DNA from: Spizellomyces punctatus DAOM BR117
Lineage: Eukaryota; Chytridiomycota; Chytridiomycetes; Spizellomycetales; Spizellomycetaceae
Length of the DNA stretch: 64,000 bases
Direction of reading: 5' to 3'
Assembly: GCF_000182565.1 (NCBI RefSeq)
Contig: NW_015971541.1
Location: forward strand, 1,479,597 to 1,543,596
In this document: positions 1 through 11,347 of the stretch, in pieces
Numbering within the stretch: position 1 is the first letter of the stretch
How the letters are laid out: each line of letters starts with the position of its first letter
Notes under the pieces: model-generated
Told to the model about the DNA's origin: nothing
The model's database searches: none
What the model saw: the letters and a program-made list of their open reading frames with translations, nothing else
Program-made: the position numbers and the translations under genes

Positions 1-486
1 AATCTGACGCAGTATGCGGACACGACTCCTCCCGAGATTACCATGTATCTGCTCTATCGGAATCAAATCTTCCCCACTGCGACAGTGAGGTGGGCAACGA
101 CGTCCAACGGAAAGCTTGTCTACGTACCCTCACGCACTGTTGTGGTTGCTATTGAGAATGGTGATTTTTCAGTGCAATGCATCAGCTTGCTTTGTGAACC
201 GACATTAACATATGGCCGTTTCGTAGGAGCACTGACGTCGTTTCAATGGTATCCCACAGCATGCACCCTTAGCACGTGCTTTTGCCTCGACAGCATATGC
301 ACGGAGGAATGCCCCGATGCAAACTGCCCAATAACGGTAAGGTTTGCTTTAGTAAATCGTAAGGTGCTGAAGATGCTGATCGCATGGTCACTTCAGGTGT
401 TTGTTGGATGGGCAGGTACAGATAGAAATGGAGATATCATGACGAGTTCCAGTCGCGACATTTGGCGGTTCGAGAACGCCTTCTAA
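1..486 (+). CDS. 3' part of a Cys-rich hypothetical protein (5' end outside window)
   Basis: The frame is open from base 1, so the gene starts left of the window. It reads to a TAA at 484-486. An in-frame GT-AG segment at 337-396 (60 nt) is a likely intron; removing it joins a Cys-rich stretch (CTLSTCFCLDSICTEECP) to the C-terminal run WAGTDRNGDIMTSSSR. Spaced cysteines suggest a secreted or extracellular protein, but no signal peptide can be seen because the start is missing. I do not recognise the family. The next gene is convergent, with its stop about 100 bp away. Confidence 0.45.
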   Translation, partial: NLTQYADTTPPEITMYLLYRNQIFPTATVRWATTSNGKLVYVPSRTVVVAIENGDFSVQCISLLCEPTLTYGRFVGALTSFQWYPTACTLSTCFCLDSICTEECPDANCPITVRFALVNRKVLKMLIAWSLQVFVGWAGTDRNGDIMTSSSRDIWRFENAF

Positions 487-586
487 ATATGTTTACCTTT
501 ATACAAGTCCAGTGTATTATAACTCCATTTCAATTCAACTATTCGAATGTCCCATGAATGACATGAATGAACACTAATGCGCCTGG

Positions 587-1731
587 CTACAGCAAATGTT
601 TCTTAAAGAACGAGATACTGCGGTCAAACGCGACCTTAGCCGCTTCGGGATTGTACGGATAAGCGGGGGCCTCTTCGTTCATGAAAGCGTGGTCTGCGTC
701 AGGATACTGGTAAAACTCGGATACGTCCTTCCCAGCTTCCTTCAGTCCCGCCTTGAGCTTGTCGGCAGTCTAATGTGATCGATTAAGCAACCAATAATCT
801 CAAGAGAGAAAACCGTGAAATGACGGAGAAGTTGAGGGTACCTCCTTATCCGAAAAGCCTTTCGATTCATCTTGGTCGCCGAAATGGAATTGAAGAGGAA
901 TCTTTACTTGTTTGGGGTCGGCGTTTGGGGGTACACCATAGAATACTACGCCAGCGGCAAGTTCGGGGACGTTGATCGAGGATGCCAAGGTCTGCCGTAG
1001 CAGTTTTAACAGCTGTCATGTCAAAACGGTTGCAAGTATATCACATACCAGGGCTCCACCCATGCAAAAGCCAGTAATTCCAACCTAAAGCCGACAAGTT
1101 AGGTCAAGATTCGCACAATTGACAACGGGACTAGACATGTACTTTCTCAGCGCCTTTCGACTTTAAAAATTTGACAGCATTTTTAATGTCCTCAATTGCG
1201 CGAGGCCAATCCAAAGTTGACATGCAATGGTTCGCCTAAGGTGATGGTGGATATTAGGTGGGTTCAATTTCTCCTCGTCATCAACACCAACCTCGTCGGC
1301 TTCAGTAGCCACCTTTCCACGATACCTATTGCCCGGACGGCATCAGCATGACGACAATAAACATGACATTTCAAGCGAAAATTCGACGTACAGATCTGGA
1401 GAAACCGCAAGACTGCCCAGAGCATCGGCATATCGCTGAGTTGTCTTCTTGATCTGCTCATTCAAGCCCCACCATTCCTTTTCCACAAAAAAGATAATGG
1501 GTATCAGAACAGTTCCAATAGAGGCATTAAATTTTGCTCGTGCTCACCTGAATGACAATAACGCCGGCCTTGGACCCCTCTGCAAGCGACAGCAAAGACG
1601 ATAGACCAGTGAGTGAGAGACCAGCGAGACGCCATGTGCTTGTAGATGAAGTCCCCAAATAGACGCAACAATAGATAAGAACCTTTCCCTGTCACAAAGT
1701 AGGGCACACCCTCGTAAGTAACGTTCGCCAT
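587..1731 (-). CDS. dienelactone hydrolase family protein
   Basis: Alpha/beta-hydrolase of the dienelactone hydrolase family, cytosolic, expected to hydrolyse lactone or ester substrates; the true substrate is unknown. Exons read on the minus strand give an N-terminus MANVTYEGVPYFV, the strand KAGVIVIQEWWGLNEQIK, the nucleophile elbow GITGFCMGGAL near 1070 (catalytic Cys), GDQDES (catalytic Asp region) near 870, and DADHAFMNEEAPAYPY near 660 (catalytic His). The family's Cys-Asp-His triad is therefore complete. At least five short introns separate these blocks. The start is the ATG at 1729-1731 and the stop is TAG at 587-589. The overall size, roughly 245 residues, is normal for the family. 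Confidence 0.9.
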
Positions 1732-2013
1732 CCTTGACTATTTACGCTGACCAAAGTACGGGAGATGAGCAAGATGCAAAAGCAAGATGTCGAGAGGTGG
1801 GATCATGATGACATTGGTCACATGACCATGGTTATTGGACGGATTTCAGCATATACGATGATGTCCTTCAGGCAGGAGGAGACATAAGAGCGAGGTAGCA
1901 TGACAAATAATATGCCTAGTGAAACTATTCAGTTCATCTTCATGCACGACAGAGGACGGCCCGCGATTAAAATGGTATAATATATAGGCCGTCCAGATCT
2001 TATGTACCCAGTT

Positions 2014-2827
2014 TTACAAATCTTCCAGTCCTTTCAATGTCGAATCCAGCTCCTGTTTAGCAACATTGTACTTTTGTGTCATATCGTCTAGTCGCTTTTC
2101 AAGCTCGGTCTTATCAGCCTCGAGCTGCTTCGCTTTACGGTCTGCTTGTTCGGCGGTCAGTTCAAGACCGCGGGCTCTAATAACCAGCCCTAATTAGCTC
2201 GCTCTGCTTACAAGATAAAAGTTGCCAACCATCACAATACGCACTTATCTGTCACCTCCCTCCAGCTCCGTCCCTTGTCTTCTATCTGCTGCTCCAACAA
2301 TTGGACCTTTCGCTGCAGCGTTTCCACTTGTGATTCTTCCTTGTCTCCTTCCACTTTCTTCAGCTTAACCTGTTTTACAGAGTGGGAATTAGGAACCAAG
2401 GATACCAAAAGTCTTATCGTACACTGAGTTCGAGGACAACAAGTAACCAGGCCATACGCACCTCTTCTACGCGTTTCTCAGTTCGATCCAAGTTCTCTTG
2501 GAGGAGCGTGATCTTGTTATTAAGGCTCTGAACTTCTGTCTCACGCTTAGCAAGTTGCTCCTTGAGCTGCTTTGCTTCCTCTTCTGCTTTCTCTGCGCGC
2601 GACTGATGACTTTCGGACTCAATGCGGAGCTTTTCGAGTTTCTGCGCGTCCAAAAATCATGATTTGCAAAAGTACGGGTCAATAATACAGTGAGTGCAAC
2701 GGATCGGACTGATTCAGTTTCAGGTGCTCCCAGAAGGCCGCTCATCGCCCCGCTGTCATTCGATGCCAGCCCACAGCCCGCTACCAAAAGCATAGCGCGT
2801 ACCTCCTACCTCCTTAATCTTGTCCAT
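2014..2827 (-). CDS. tropomyosin
   Basis: Actin-cable-stabilising coiled-coil protein. Four exons splice in frame: a tiny first exon MDKIKE (start at 2825-2827, donor GTAGGA), then KLEKLRIESESHQSRAEKAE onward, then KLKKVEGDKEESQVETLQRK onward, then ARGLELTAEQADRKAKQLEA to the stop at 2014-2016. The spliced protein is 161 residues, the same length as fission yeast Cdc8, and is heptad-patterned throughout. The N-terminal MDKIKEKL is the conserved fungal tropomyosin start, important for head-to-tail polymerisation. It is head-to-head with the V-ATPase D gene. Identity is confident; only the exact short-exon junctions are by eye. Confidence 0.93.
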
Positions 2828-3096
2828 TATAGCACTTTTCTACAGGGAATTGTCGAGTACTATGCAATCTCTGACGGTTTTGACCGGCGTGAACTCAATC
2901 CAGATGGCGAAATGGCGAAAAGGCCCCAAAGAGCGCGAATCCGACGCCATCCACATCCTACGGTCACATGATCAGGATGACACGCGCTGGGAAATTGGAG
3001 AGCGGGCAGACGAGCGTGGCCTTGACCTGAAAGTAGATGCTCTCATCCCACAACACAATTTACCTAAATTTCCCACACGGCTGTTACTGAGAAACC

Positions 3097-4418
3097 ATGA
3101 GCGGCGCTGGACCTAGGTTTGCCATTTTTCCAACGCGGATGTACGTACATAGCAAGCTTTCCAACCGCCGTGGTCAGGCTCCCAGAACCATCTGACCTGC
3201 CTGATAACCAATAGGGCGTTGACAACTATGAAGAACCGTCTAAAGGGAGCGCACACCGGTCATTCACTATTGAAACGGAAGAGTGAGGCCCTGACCAGGC
3301 GGTTCAGGGATATCGTCAAAAAAATAGACGAGGTATGAGAGGTCTGCTTTTGGAGGGAAAACGGAAGGGAACGACACCGCACCGTTGAGAATGGATGAGG
3401 GGATTTGACAATGGGACAATGGGAGCAAACGGAAATAATGCTTAAATGCATATCGGTTCACCTTACGCTCTCCTCACCATTCTGTATAAATAGGCGAAGA
3501 GAAAAATGGGCAAAATCATGCAAGTGGCAAACTTTTCATATGCGGAGGTCATGTACAGCACGGGCGATATTGGGTAAGGGGTCATATGGTGTGAATGCAA
3601 ATTACACATGGTAACGGCCGACCATGCCTAGGTACCAGGTCCGCGAAAGCGTAAAACAGGCACAACTCAAAGTTCGCGCAAAGTCCGAAAACGTATCAGG
3701 AGTACAACTCCCAGCATTTGAGATGTATGTGGACGGGCAAAATGGTAGGTTCGAACTAGAGTAGCTAAGGAGATATGAAACGGCCAAATCAGTTGGGCTT
3801 ACCTCTCTGCACGTTCAGCGTTCGAATTGACCGGGCTGGGACGCGGTGGGCAGGCAGTACAAAAATGCAAAGAAACCTACAAAAAGGCAATTGAAGTACT
3901 TGTGGAACTAGCATCCTTGCAGGTATGTAAACATAATGTGCTCTGATAGGTATCAACAAATTAACAGTGACATGGATAGACTGCCTTTGTGATACTCGAT
4001 GAAGTGATTAAAGTTACAAACCGACGTGTGAACGCCATTGAGCACGTCATCATTCCCAAGATTGAAAATACTATTAAATTTATCACGTCGGAACTTGATG
4101 AGGCGGACCGAGAGGAGTTCTACAGGTTTGAGAAATGCTTCCGTCGCGTCGGATCATGGTGAATTCTCCGTTAATGTTGTGCATCGCACGCTGTGGTAGG
4201 TTGAAAAAAGTGCAGGGTAAAAAGAAGGAAAAGCTCGCAATCGAAACAGCGGAACGCGAAAAGAATCAGAGTGCGTTATTAGCTTGTCTTATCTTTGAAC
4301 CACTGCATTCCACCCACTAATGTGTCTACATCTAATAGGCCTGGGTCTAACATCAAACCAGGCGCAGCCGTCGAACCTACTTAATGAATACGAGCAGGAT
4401 CCGGACGTGATCTTTTGA
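3097..4418 (+). CDS. VMA8: V-type proton ATPase subunit D
   Basis: Central-stalk subunit D of the V1 sector of the vacuolar H+-ATPase, which couples ATP hydrolysis to rotor rotation. The first exon (3097-3140) gives [15 protein letters not shown], splicing at 3215 to [20 protein letters not shown]; then [20 protein letters not shown] and [20 protein letters not shown], then [40 protein letters not shown], and a C-terminus ending [14 protein letters not shown] with TGA at 4416-4418. These are the conserved subunit D blocks in order, over seven or so exons. Introns are short and the phases agree. Divergent from tropomyosin with 269 bp between start codons. Confidence 0.93.
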
Positions 4419-4648
4419 AGGTGTTTATAGCCAATTGGTTAGCCGTTGACATGGTAAAATGATGAGAGCTAGAGCTGTCTTGACAAAAAGGCACGTGCGG
4501 GAGTGAAATTTAATTCTTGAATCGCTGTCCCAGAACGCAACTCTGCTTGCGATGGCGGCCAGCACATCAATAACCTGTAACGTCAAACACTTGGCTCTTG
4601 CTGTACATCATGTTTACATCCGGCCTATTTTTCTATTCCAATGACAAT

Positions 4649-5947
4649 CTACGGCAGTGCGGATAGTATACGGTTTACAATATCCATGGGGGCATCATCT
4701 AATATCACGATATCGAATGCTTCCGCGTATTGATCTAGCAACAGCTCTGTGTCGTGATTAAGAAATCCAATGGTTAGTTTTGTGTCATGTTCGAGACCCT
4801 CTGCCATACGGAGATCCCCCAAGGAGTCGCCCATTAGTATCTACGCATGAGATGCCCTGTCACTAAGCGAAATTGTAAAACTGTGCATACAACAGAAGCT
4901 TACCACATTGTGGCGGTCTTCGATTATACTGCTATATGCGGATCCTCCTATAGCGGCTTCATTCTTATTAAAGGTATGAATCAAACGACCGTCAAATCTA
5001 TCTGCAAAGAGGTCAATGGGGCGCCTAAAACGACGGAATCAGAGTTTGCATGTACCTGCCACGCCATCTTCACCAAAATGAAGCCTATTTGAGACAATGT
5101 GGACATTGGGCTTCATGAGACCCTCATGCCGTAAAAGTGCGTCAATCACATCTGCAAGGTCCAGAATCAGTCAGCAAGCCATCATACATATCGTAGAATT
5201 ACGCAGCCGACCTCCAAGTCCAGCAGAAAACACCAAAAGGGGTATATCCTTGGCTGCACAGTGATCCACAAACTCCCGCGCTCCCATTCTCAACAATATT
5301 GGCGTTTCTGTTACCATATGGGCCAGATCGCTTTTTGTCAGCTTCAGCTCGAGGATCAGTTCATGAGCCTTTTCCCACCACTCCACCATCGCTTGTACTT
5401 TCTCTTTGTGTGGTATAGTTCGCGATATTTCAATAGGATAATAGTGTTTATAAAGAATGTCGGTCTTGTCACTAAACTGTCATGGCCAAAGGTGAGTTTG
5501 CAAAATTACGATTTCGTATCATCTGCAAGAGCCTGCCGCTTACCTCCTTTGGCACTCGACTACTCAAAGCCAGTAATCTGTGTGAGCTCACATTTCGTTC
5601 ACCATTCACCCAGTATCTAACAGGGTCCGTCCATTAATTACGGTCCCAAGTCTTTATGCGGAGGTTAACATACTTGCTAATGGTCATATCAAAATCTTCA
5701 ACAGAAGCACCAAAGAAAACCAGATAATCCATAAGTATCGCATTATCATACACAATTATGGAGAAGTAAGAGTTCAAAACCCACCACTAATTACATGCAC
5801 CTTGCTACTTCCGTCATCCAGGATGCTTCGAAGTTTCTCGCTAACGCGCTGGAAATCTTTTATAAAAACGGAACTAGTTGAATCTTGGAGATAGGCAAGT
5901 AGGTCAACATAGGAAGATGAGTTATCTCTTCTTGGAGTTTCTGACAT
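4649..5947 (-). CDS. cytosolic pyrimidine 5'-nucleotidase (NT5C3/UMPH-1 type)
   Basis: HAD-superfamily nucleotidase expected to dephosphorylate pyrimidine nucleoside monophosphates. Start codon at 5945-5947 gives MSETPRRDNSSSYVDLLAYL. The catalytic motif DFDMTIS (DxDxT) is encoded near 5685 on the minus strand; further blocks are TETPILLRMGAREFVDHC, PLLVFSAGLG (motif II type Ser/Thr region) and MGDSLGDLRMAEG near 4820, the C-terminal GDSxxD motif binding Mg2+. The stop is at 4649-4651. The order and motifs match the UMPH-1 branch rather than IMP-specific nucleotidases. Several introns interrupt the gene. It shares a 155-bp upstream region with the divergent WBP4-like gene. Confidence 0.85.
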
Positions 5948-6102
5948 GGTAAACGGCTTTCGTCGTCGTAGATCTGTTCAAAGCAGATATTGGAGAGTTG
6001 GTCGCTGCGCGCACACGTCATGCCTCATCGGTCACATGACCAAGTGCAATCCTCGATTTCCTGGTTGAGATCTCGTTCAGCGAGACGCAAAGATTGGCGA
6101 CC

Positions 6103-6950
6103 ATGTCTGAATATTGGGTGTCCAATAAAAAGTATTTCTGCAAGTACTGCAGAATATATATACAGGATAACAAGATCGTAAGATGCCTATATCGTCTACT
6201 GCGTGGCAAACTCTCATGAGCTGACTTTGTTGACCAGAGCTCTCTTGTCTTTCATAAATTCCTCTACAGAGTCGACAAACACATGAGAATGGAAGGAAAC
6301 ACAAGGATAACGTAAACGCTTACCTTCAAGATGTCCACAAAAGGCAAGAAGAACAGTCACAAGAAGATGCGAAGACTAGGGCCATGCTTGCGCGAATAGA
6401 ACAGGTTAGTTCGTCGATGAATTGGTGCTTCTCATTGTCTCAAAAACTGATAGGATTGACCTGGAAGGCTGCAAGTAAGCAATATGCGCAGGACACGCGA
6501 TCAAAACCGGACATTGCTGCTTGGGATCCTACTGTGGAGGCGGCAAAAGCGCAGAAGCAAGCGTACGTACCTGAACCTGACAAGGGTCGGCCGAAGGTGA
6601 TACCAGATGCTGTACATCAAACACGACCGCTACAACCTGTGAGTACTACCCACGATGATGACGGACACCCCTACGGTACATGGGCTGTGGTTGACACCCC
6701 ACCACCGCCATCTGGGACGGATCCGGCCCAAAACCAAAAGGGAAAAGACCGAGGCGATGCTGTCAATGAATGGGCAGATTATGGAGAGGAAGAGCCAGAG
6801 GAACATGTAGCTTCATTCAAAGTCAAGGAGAAGACATTGTCAACAGATATGGGAGAGGAGGACGCTCCAGGACCTGCAACTGCTACATTTAAAAAGCGGA
6901 AGATGACAAGCAACAAAGCGAGCCGGAATATTCGTAAAAGGACAGATTGA
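6103..6950 (+). CDS. WBP4/FBP21-like spliceosomal protein with U1-type zinc finger
   Basis: Exon 1 (6103-6177) encodes MSEYWVSNKKYFCKYCRIYI and continues QDNKI before a GTAAGA donor; exon 2 gives THENGRKHKDN. Together they form a matrin/U1-C type C2H2 finger (CxxC, then HxxxxxH), the N-terminal hallmark of WBP4/FBP21, a spliceosomal B-complex protein. Downstream exons give a charged helix QEEQSQEDAKTRAMLARIEQ, then a low-complexity tail containing HPYGTWAVVDTPPPPSGTD, which resembles the proline-ligand segment seen in these proteins, and a basic KKRKMTSNKASRNIRKR end. I see no clear WW domain, unlike the animal protein. The exon 2/3 junction phase could not be settled. Stop at 6948-6950. Confidence 0.72.
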
Positions 6951-7129
6951 CAGACTCAGCATGAATAAAGAACTCGGCTCACTTCTGTTTCACAGACCGC
7001 ACATTGAACAACGTGGTAATCATTTGCGCAGGAAATTACGCCTCCTCGCAAACCGCTGAATATCTTAAAGAAGCCCACCGTGCATCATCATTGTTGCTAC
7101 GCACGCAAGTCGAGTATGTATTGCCCGTG

Positions 7130-8149
7130 TCATCTCGTAGGAGATAGATTGCGATTAAAACCCCGCCGTCGATTCATATACTGGCGATAAGTTCGCTGCT
7201 TGTTGATCGACACCGCGCTCACATCCGTCCCGGCAACCTTCTTTCCCTGTTCAAATAAGATTTAATAAATGAACTGAAAAAAACTTAACATTTTTAGCAA
7301 ATGGCTGGCGCGCGCAGCCTAACTTACATGTGTGGAATCGAATCCAGTAATTCCCATCAAGGCCATCATTTTTGCCTCCTCGTCCATGTCATCTGTCACT
7401 TGTGGGGTTTCATCGCGCTTAGATGAGGTACTGGTTCATACTTGATAAGCAAGCTTCATCAGAATGATCAACAGTGGAAAGGAGTACCTACGTTGGAGAA
7501 GGCGAGCGTGGTCGACGGCGATCTCTTTCCGAGCTACGAGAGGATTCGCGTCTTCTTGCTCTATCCCGTTCCCGTCTATCATCGTCGCGACCCATACTAT
7601 CTTCCCGCCGTCTATGTCGACCATTATCATATTCCCTTCCTCGGCCATCATCGCGACTCCTTCGGTAATCGCGGTCTCGCCCACGATCATAGCTGTCGTC
7701 TTATCACGACCAACGTTGGTACTAAATTTTCATTGGAAGAAGCAAGGAGAGTTGACCTACCTCGTCTTCGCGGAGAGCGTGATCTTCTGGGTGACCGAGA
7801 ACGGGAGTGCCGCGATCGGTATCTGTCTCGTCGTTCACCGTCTCGTCGATCGCCTGGGTCTCGGCGCCTACCTCCATAACGATCCCGGTACCCTAATACC
7901 ACACCCACGTCTGAGCAAGCGAACTTTGACTCTTTTTTATTAACATTTATCCCTGTTCACCTCTGTCTTGTTCTCGCGGGTCGTCTAGATCCTTGTACCT
8001 TCGCTCCCCTGCAAAATTTCGTTATGTCACGATAATGAGGTAATGAAACAGCTCAAAGACTACTAACCTTTCCCATAATCTGATTCACGAGCTCTAGGAT
8101 CATCCAGATCTCTATATTGGCCGGCAGAACGTGAAAAGTCAGCACTCAT
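7130..8149 (-). CDS. SNRNP27: U4/U6.U5 tri-snRNP 27 kDa protein
   Basis: Component of the U4/U6.U5 tri-snRNP acting in the pre-catalytic spliceosome. The start at 8147-8149 gives MSADFSRSAGQYRDLDDPRA. The middle exons are an Arg/Ser/Asp-rich domain (RSRSPRRSRSPRRRG and similar). The C-terminal block, read near 7410-7130, is the conserved family signature: PQVTDDMDEEAKMMALMGIT, GFDSTHV, GKKVAGTDVSAV, INKQRTYRQYMNRRRGFNR, ending NLSPTR with TGA at 7130-7132. This C-terminal signature is what identifies it; the RS part alone would not. At least four introns. It is divergent from VPS72 with 149 bp between the start codons. Confidence 0.92.
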
Positions 8150-8298
8150 GTTGGGCAGAATTTCTAGTTTCCAGTCCTTTCGATGAGGACGAGCTCCCTG
8201 TCATCGCGTCTTGTTGCCATAGCAACATTAGACCTAGTGTCGGTCGGTGTTCAATTCTGCAGTGAAGACCAGCGAGATTCGCTCTAACTCCGATCACG

Positions 8299-10260
8299 AT
8301 GTCACTGTCGGCTACAAGGGAGCGTCGTGCAAACGCGGGTAACCGCATGCACTCTCTTGTTCTCCAGCAACAGGATTCCCTTTTTGAGGAAGATGTGCTG
8401 GACGATGTTGAGGAATACATCGTAGAAGGTTGAGCCATTTGTTGTACAATCGTCCGTATGAAAGGTCATATTTAAACGCCCATGTATAGAACAGGAGGAT
8501 GTGTTTGACGAGGACTTTGGCAGCACCGATGAGGAAGACGCTGTTGACGAGGAAGCTATTGTCCATGCCGAAGAGAAAGCTACGCGACAGGTGTGTCCTA
8601 CGGAAGCCCTCGCGTTTGCCATTTCCTGACTATGCTCAATTTCTGCTACATAATAAATGTACTAGAAAAGAAGAAAAGTAGTCACAAGCATAAGTACTCG
8701 CTCCAAGAGAAGCGCGGGGGAAACACTGCGGACTGTGTCCTCAAGTTTGCAAACAAGTTCGAATGCAGCACAAAGTCCCGCAACCCCTAGCCGAGAAACG
8801 AGAGAAAAGAAGAGAAGCGCAAGAGGTTAGGCTCCCTTAATGCCAAACTCCGCATTATCCTTGATTCAGTATGACATCCCAACCTTCTCATTGTCGGCTG
8901 TCCGATTTGCTTCAGAAGTATTGCAAACGCCGTTGCTTCGTTCCGTACGACAGTCGAACCGGTCCTCAACGGTCGCATCAAAACGCCAGTTACAACAAAA
9001 ACTTCTAGAAGACCAAAAACGTAGAGCTCTCCTCCCACAGCGCCCGCGAATGGTTGATGTTGAGATGACCCAGCAGGAGAAGCTGGCGGAGGCGAAGGAA
9101 ACGGAACGCCTAAATTTGGCTAGTTTACAAAACATAATTCAGATGGAAGAGGAGAATCGTCGAAAACGGGCGCAGACGGTGGCCGAACGGGTTGGCCCTG
9201 TGATACGATTCCGATCCTTTCGAGTGAAGCTTGTGGAAGAGGTTAGTAGCGAGGCCAAAGAGTGTGCTACCTCGTCTACTGGGACGAAAGATAGTTACGA
9301 AAGAGAAGGCGACTCTCTGGATGTCACTGGTGTACATATAACCGACGATAATCTTCGGGGACTGGAGGACAACTCTGACCGTGAGCAACTGCCACAGCAT
9401 ACAAGAATGGACGTCGGTGAAGGACCAAAACAGCCTTTAGAGCGCTTTGGAGCCTGCAACTTGATGATTTTCGAGCGATTCGACCATGACCCATTCGAAG
9501 CCTGGGCCGATAGACCACAATGTACGGACAATACATGTCTCAAAGTTATGTCACTTGCGATTGAATCTCTTAGCTTTCCCTACTAGATCCTGTCAAAGCA
9601 ACCTGCCCCTTTACTGGCCTGCCAGCTCGTTACCGAGATCCTAGGACGTCAATACCATATGCAACAAAGGGAGCGTACAAAACTCTGCAACGCGTGTTAA
9701 ACCAGGAATATGCCTGGAGTCCGGTGTTACGTGCTTATATGCACGCCTTCAATGCAAAGGTTCCACAAACGGTTCCCAATAAATGGTTTGAATCGACTCT
9801 GGGAGTAGCTGTAGAGCGAGAAGAAAAACCCAAACCCAAGAAGCCTCCAGCGAAACCAGATCAGGGACATGGAACGGACAGCGTATTCCCGCACAATCAG
9901 GTTTCCCGTCCCAGCCCAGCCCTTGGTGTCATGTCGGGCACCCAGATACCGGTCTTCAACCCAGTAATGAGCCTCACGCCGGGTATTCCGGCCCCTGGCC
10001 TCATCCCAGCGACTGATCACTTCCGGAGGACGCAATTATCTGAGCTGAGCCCCGCGGCTCCCCCCGTACCGGTGACTCAGCCCAGCCCAGCAACTGGTCT
10101 AACATCGGACACTCATTTAGCAAAGCCTAGCCCAGTGATTGTTTTGACGAGTGAGGAGCCGACTAAAGGGCCCGCGTACAATGCAGCTGTAGGTCAACCT
10201 AAGCCATATGACTCTGACAGCGGAGTAGGTGATGCGGAGGTGATCAACGTCGATGTATGA
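8299..10260 (+). CDS. VPS72: VPS72/YL1 (SWC2), histone H2A.Z chaperone of the SWR1 complex
   Basis: Binds H2A.Z-H2B and delivers it to the SWR1 chromatin remodeller in the nucleus. N-terminus MSLSATRERRANAGNRMHSL is the typical YL1 start, followed by acidic stretches (EEDVLDDVEEYIVEG, EDVFDEDFGSTDEEDAVDEE). The basic block RASEVLQT..., EMTQQEKLAEAKETERLNLA and GPVIRFRSF follow. The YL1_C domain appears after an intron ending at about 9585: ATCPFTGLPARYRDPRTSIP, YATKGAYKTLQRVLNQEY. Beyond it is a C-terminal extension (about 9830-10260) of Pro/Ser-rich degenerate repeats of roughly a dozen residues (PSPALGVMSG, PSPATGLTSD, PSPVIVLTSE), absent from the usual short family members. Confidence 0.94.
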
Positions 10261-10511
10261 ACTCTCGATACCCTTTTCCTGTACATAATTTTTATTGGCC
10301 ATGAGGGTTCTCGCGCCTGCCATATACAATAGATATTCAATCAACTTCAGGTTGATTCCACAAGCAGTTTGAGACCATTATGTTAAGCGGACCCGTAACT
10401 ATTGTTCAAATCATGTACAACAAATTCCACCCACTAAACGCAAAAGATGAATAACTAATCGCTTACAGTTTCGTCCGATGCCACCTACCACATCCCAGCC
10501 CGTACACCCCA

Positions 10512-11010
10512 TCAATTATTCAACGCACAAAGCAGTGTGATATTGTCTCCCTTCAGCAATATCCGCCCCAAAGGCTTCCTTGTCGCCTTCTTCAATGACA
10601 CCTCCTCCGCATCATCCAACACCAAATTCATAAATTCGTCGAAACCCTGTAGTAAGTGTTGTCAGACATGATGAACATATATAAATAACGCCAAATATTA
10701 GAAGCATACGATAATCTGTCCTTCAATGCGCAGATCCGTTTGGTCGTAAAGCCAGATTTGTGCCCGCGATTTCTAAGATCAGCCAAAAACAGAGAATGTA
10801 GAGTGAGCAAAATTATTTAACGAGAAGTACTAGTTCCCAACACTCTGGTCCTCTCTACATATTCTGCCTCGACATTCCTTGCCCGCAGTGCGACTTTGAA
10901 ACTATCTCTCCTCAACCGCCAACAAACTACAAATGCTAACGAACCTGTTGTAGCAGCCGAAAGATCAGGTTGATGGGTGCAACCATGATCTTTTGTACTT
11001 TTGTGGTCAT
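10512..11010 (-). CDS. small nuclear ribonucleoprotein SmE
   Basis: Sm-ring subunit E of U1, U2, U4 and U5 snRNPs. The start at 11008-11010 gives [20 protein letters not shown]; the next exon reads [18 protein letters not shown] (Sm motif 1), then [16 protein letters not shown], and [18 protein letters not shown] (Sm motif 2) up to the stop at 10512-10514. Total about 87 residues, as expected for SmE. Exons are separated by introns near 10660-10700, 10770-10800 and a longer one at about 10800-10945. The Sm1 and Sm2 motifs and the VAPINLIFR entry are diagnostic for the E paralogue. Confidence 0.94.
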
Positions 11011-11347
11011 CTTTGCAAATTTCAACGGGCAATCGAGTGAGGTGAGGTGAGGTGTAAGGGCCCGCTACAGGATTTGAGGTTATCAAGGGTAATGGAGGAC
11101 TGTAGATGCAAAGCAACAAGGCAAGTCTCAGATTGGGCAATGGGTTGTGCCCACTACCTAGTTGCCATGACAGCAACGAGATCAGGTGCTTTACGCGGGG
11201 TAGTCGTCCGGCTTCCTGGACTTTTGGCGTTGATGACAAGCCGCGCGCTCAACCTCAACGTTGACGTTTGTGAAGCTGGCTGGCACTCCAGACGTTAGGC
11301 TGAATCACGAATAACATTGACTTTTTATCTGTGCACCGTCGTTCAGT

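Noticed and set aside
3745-3765. GGTTCGAACT, a tRNA T-loop-like sequence.
   Set aside because: It lies in an intron of VMA8 with no acceptor stem, D-arm or anticodon arm around it.
7442-7943. Long plus-strand open frames over the SNRNP27 gene.
   Set aside because: They are antisense shadows of its Arg/Ser-rich repeats, whose codons avoid stops on the other strand.
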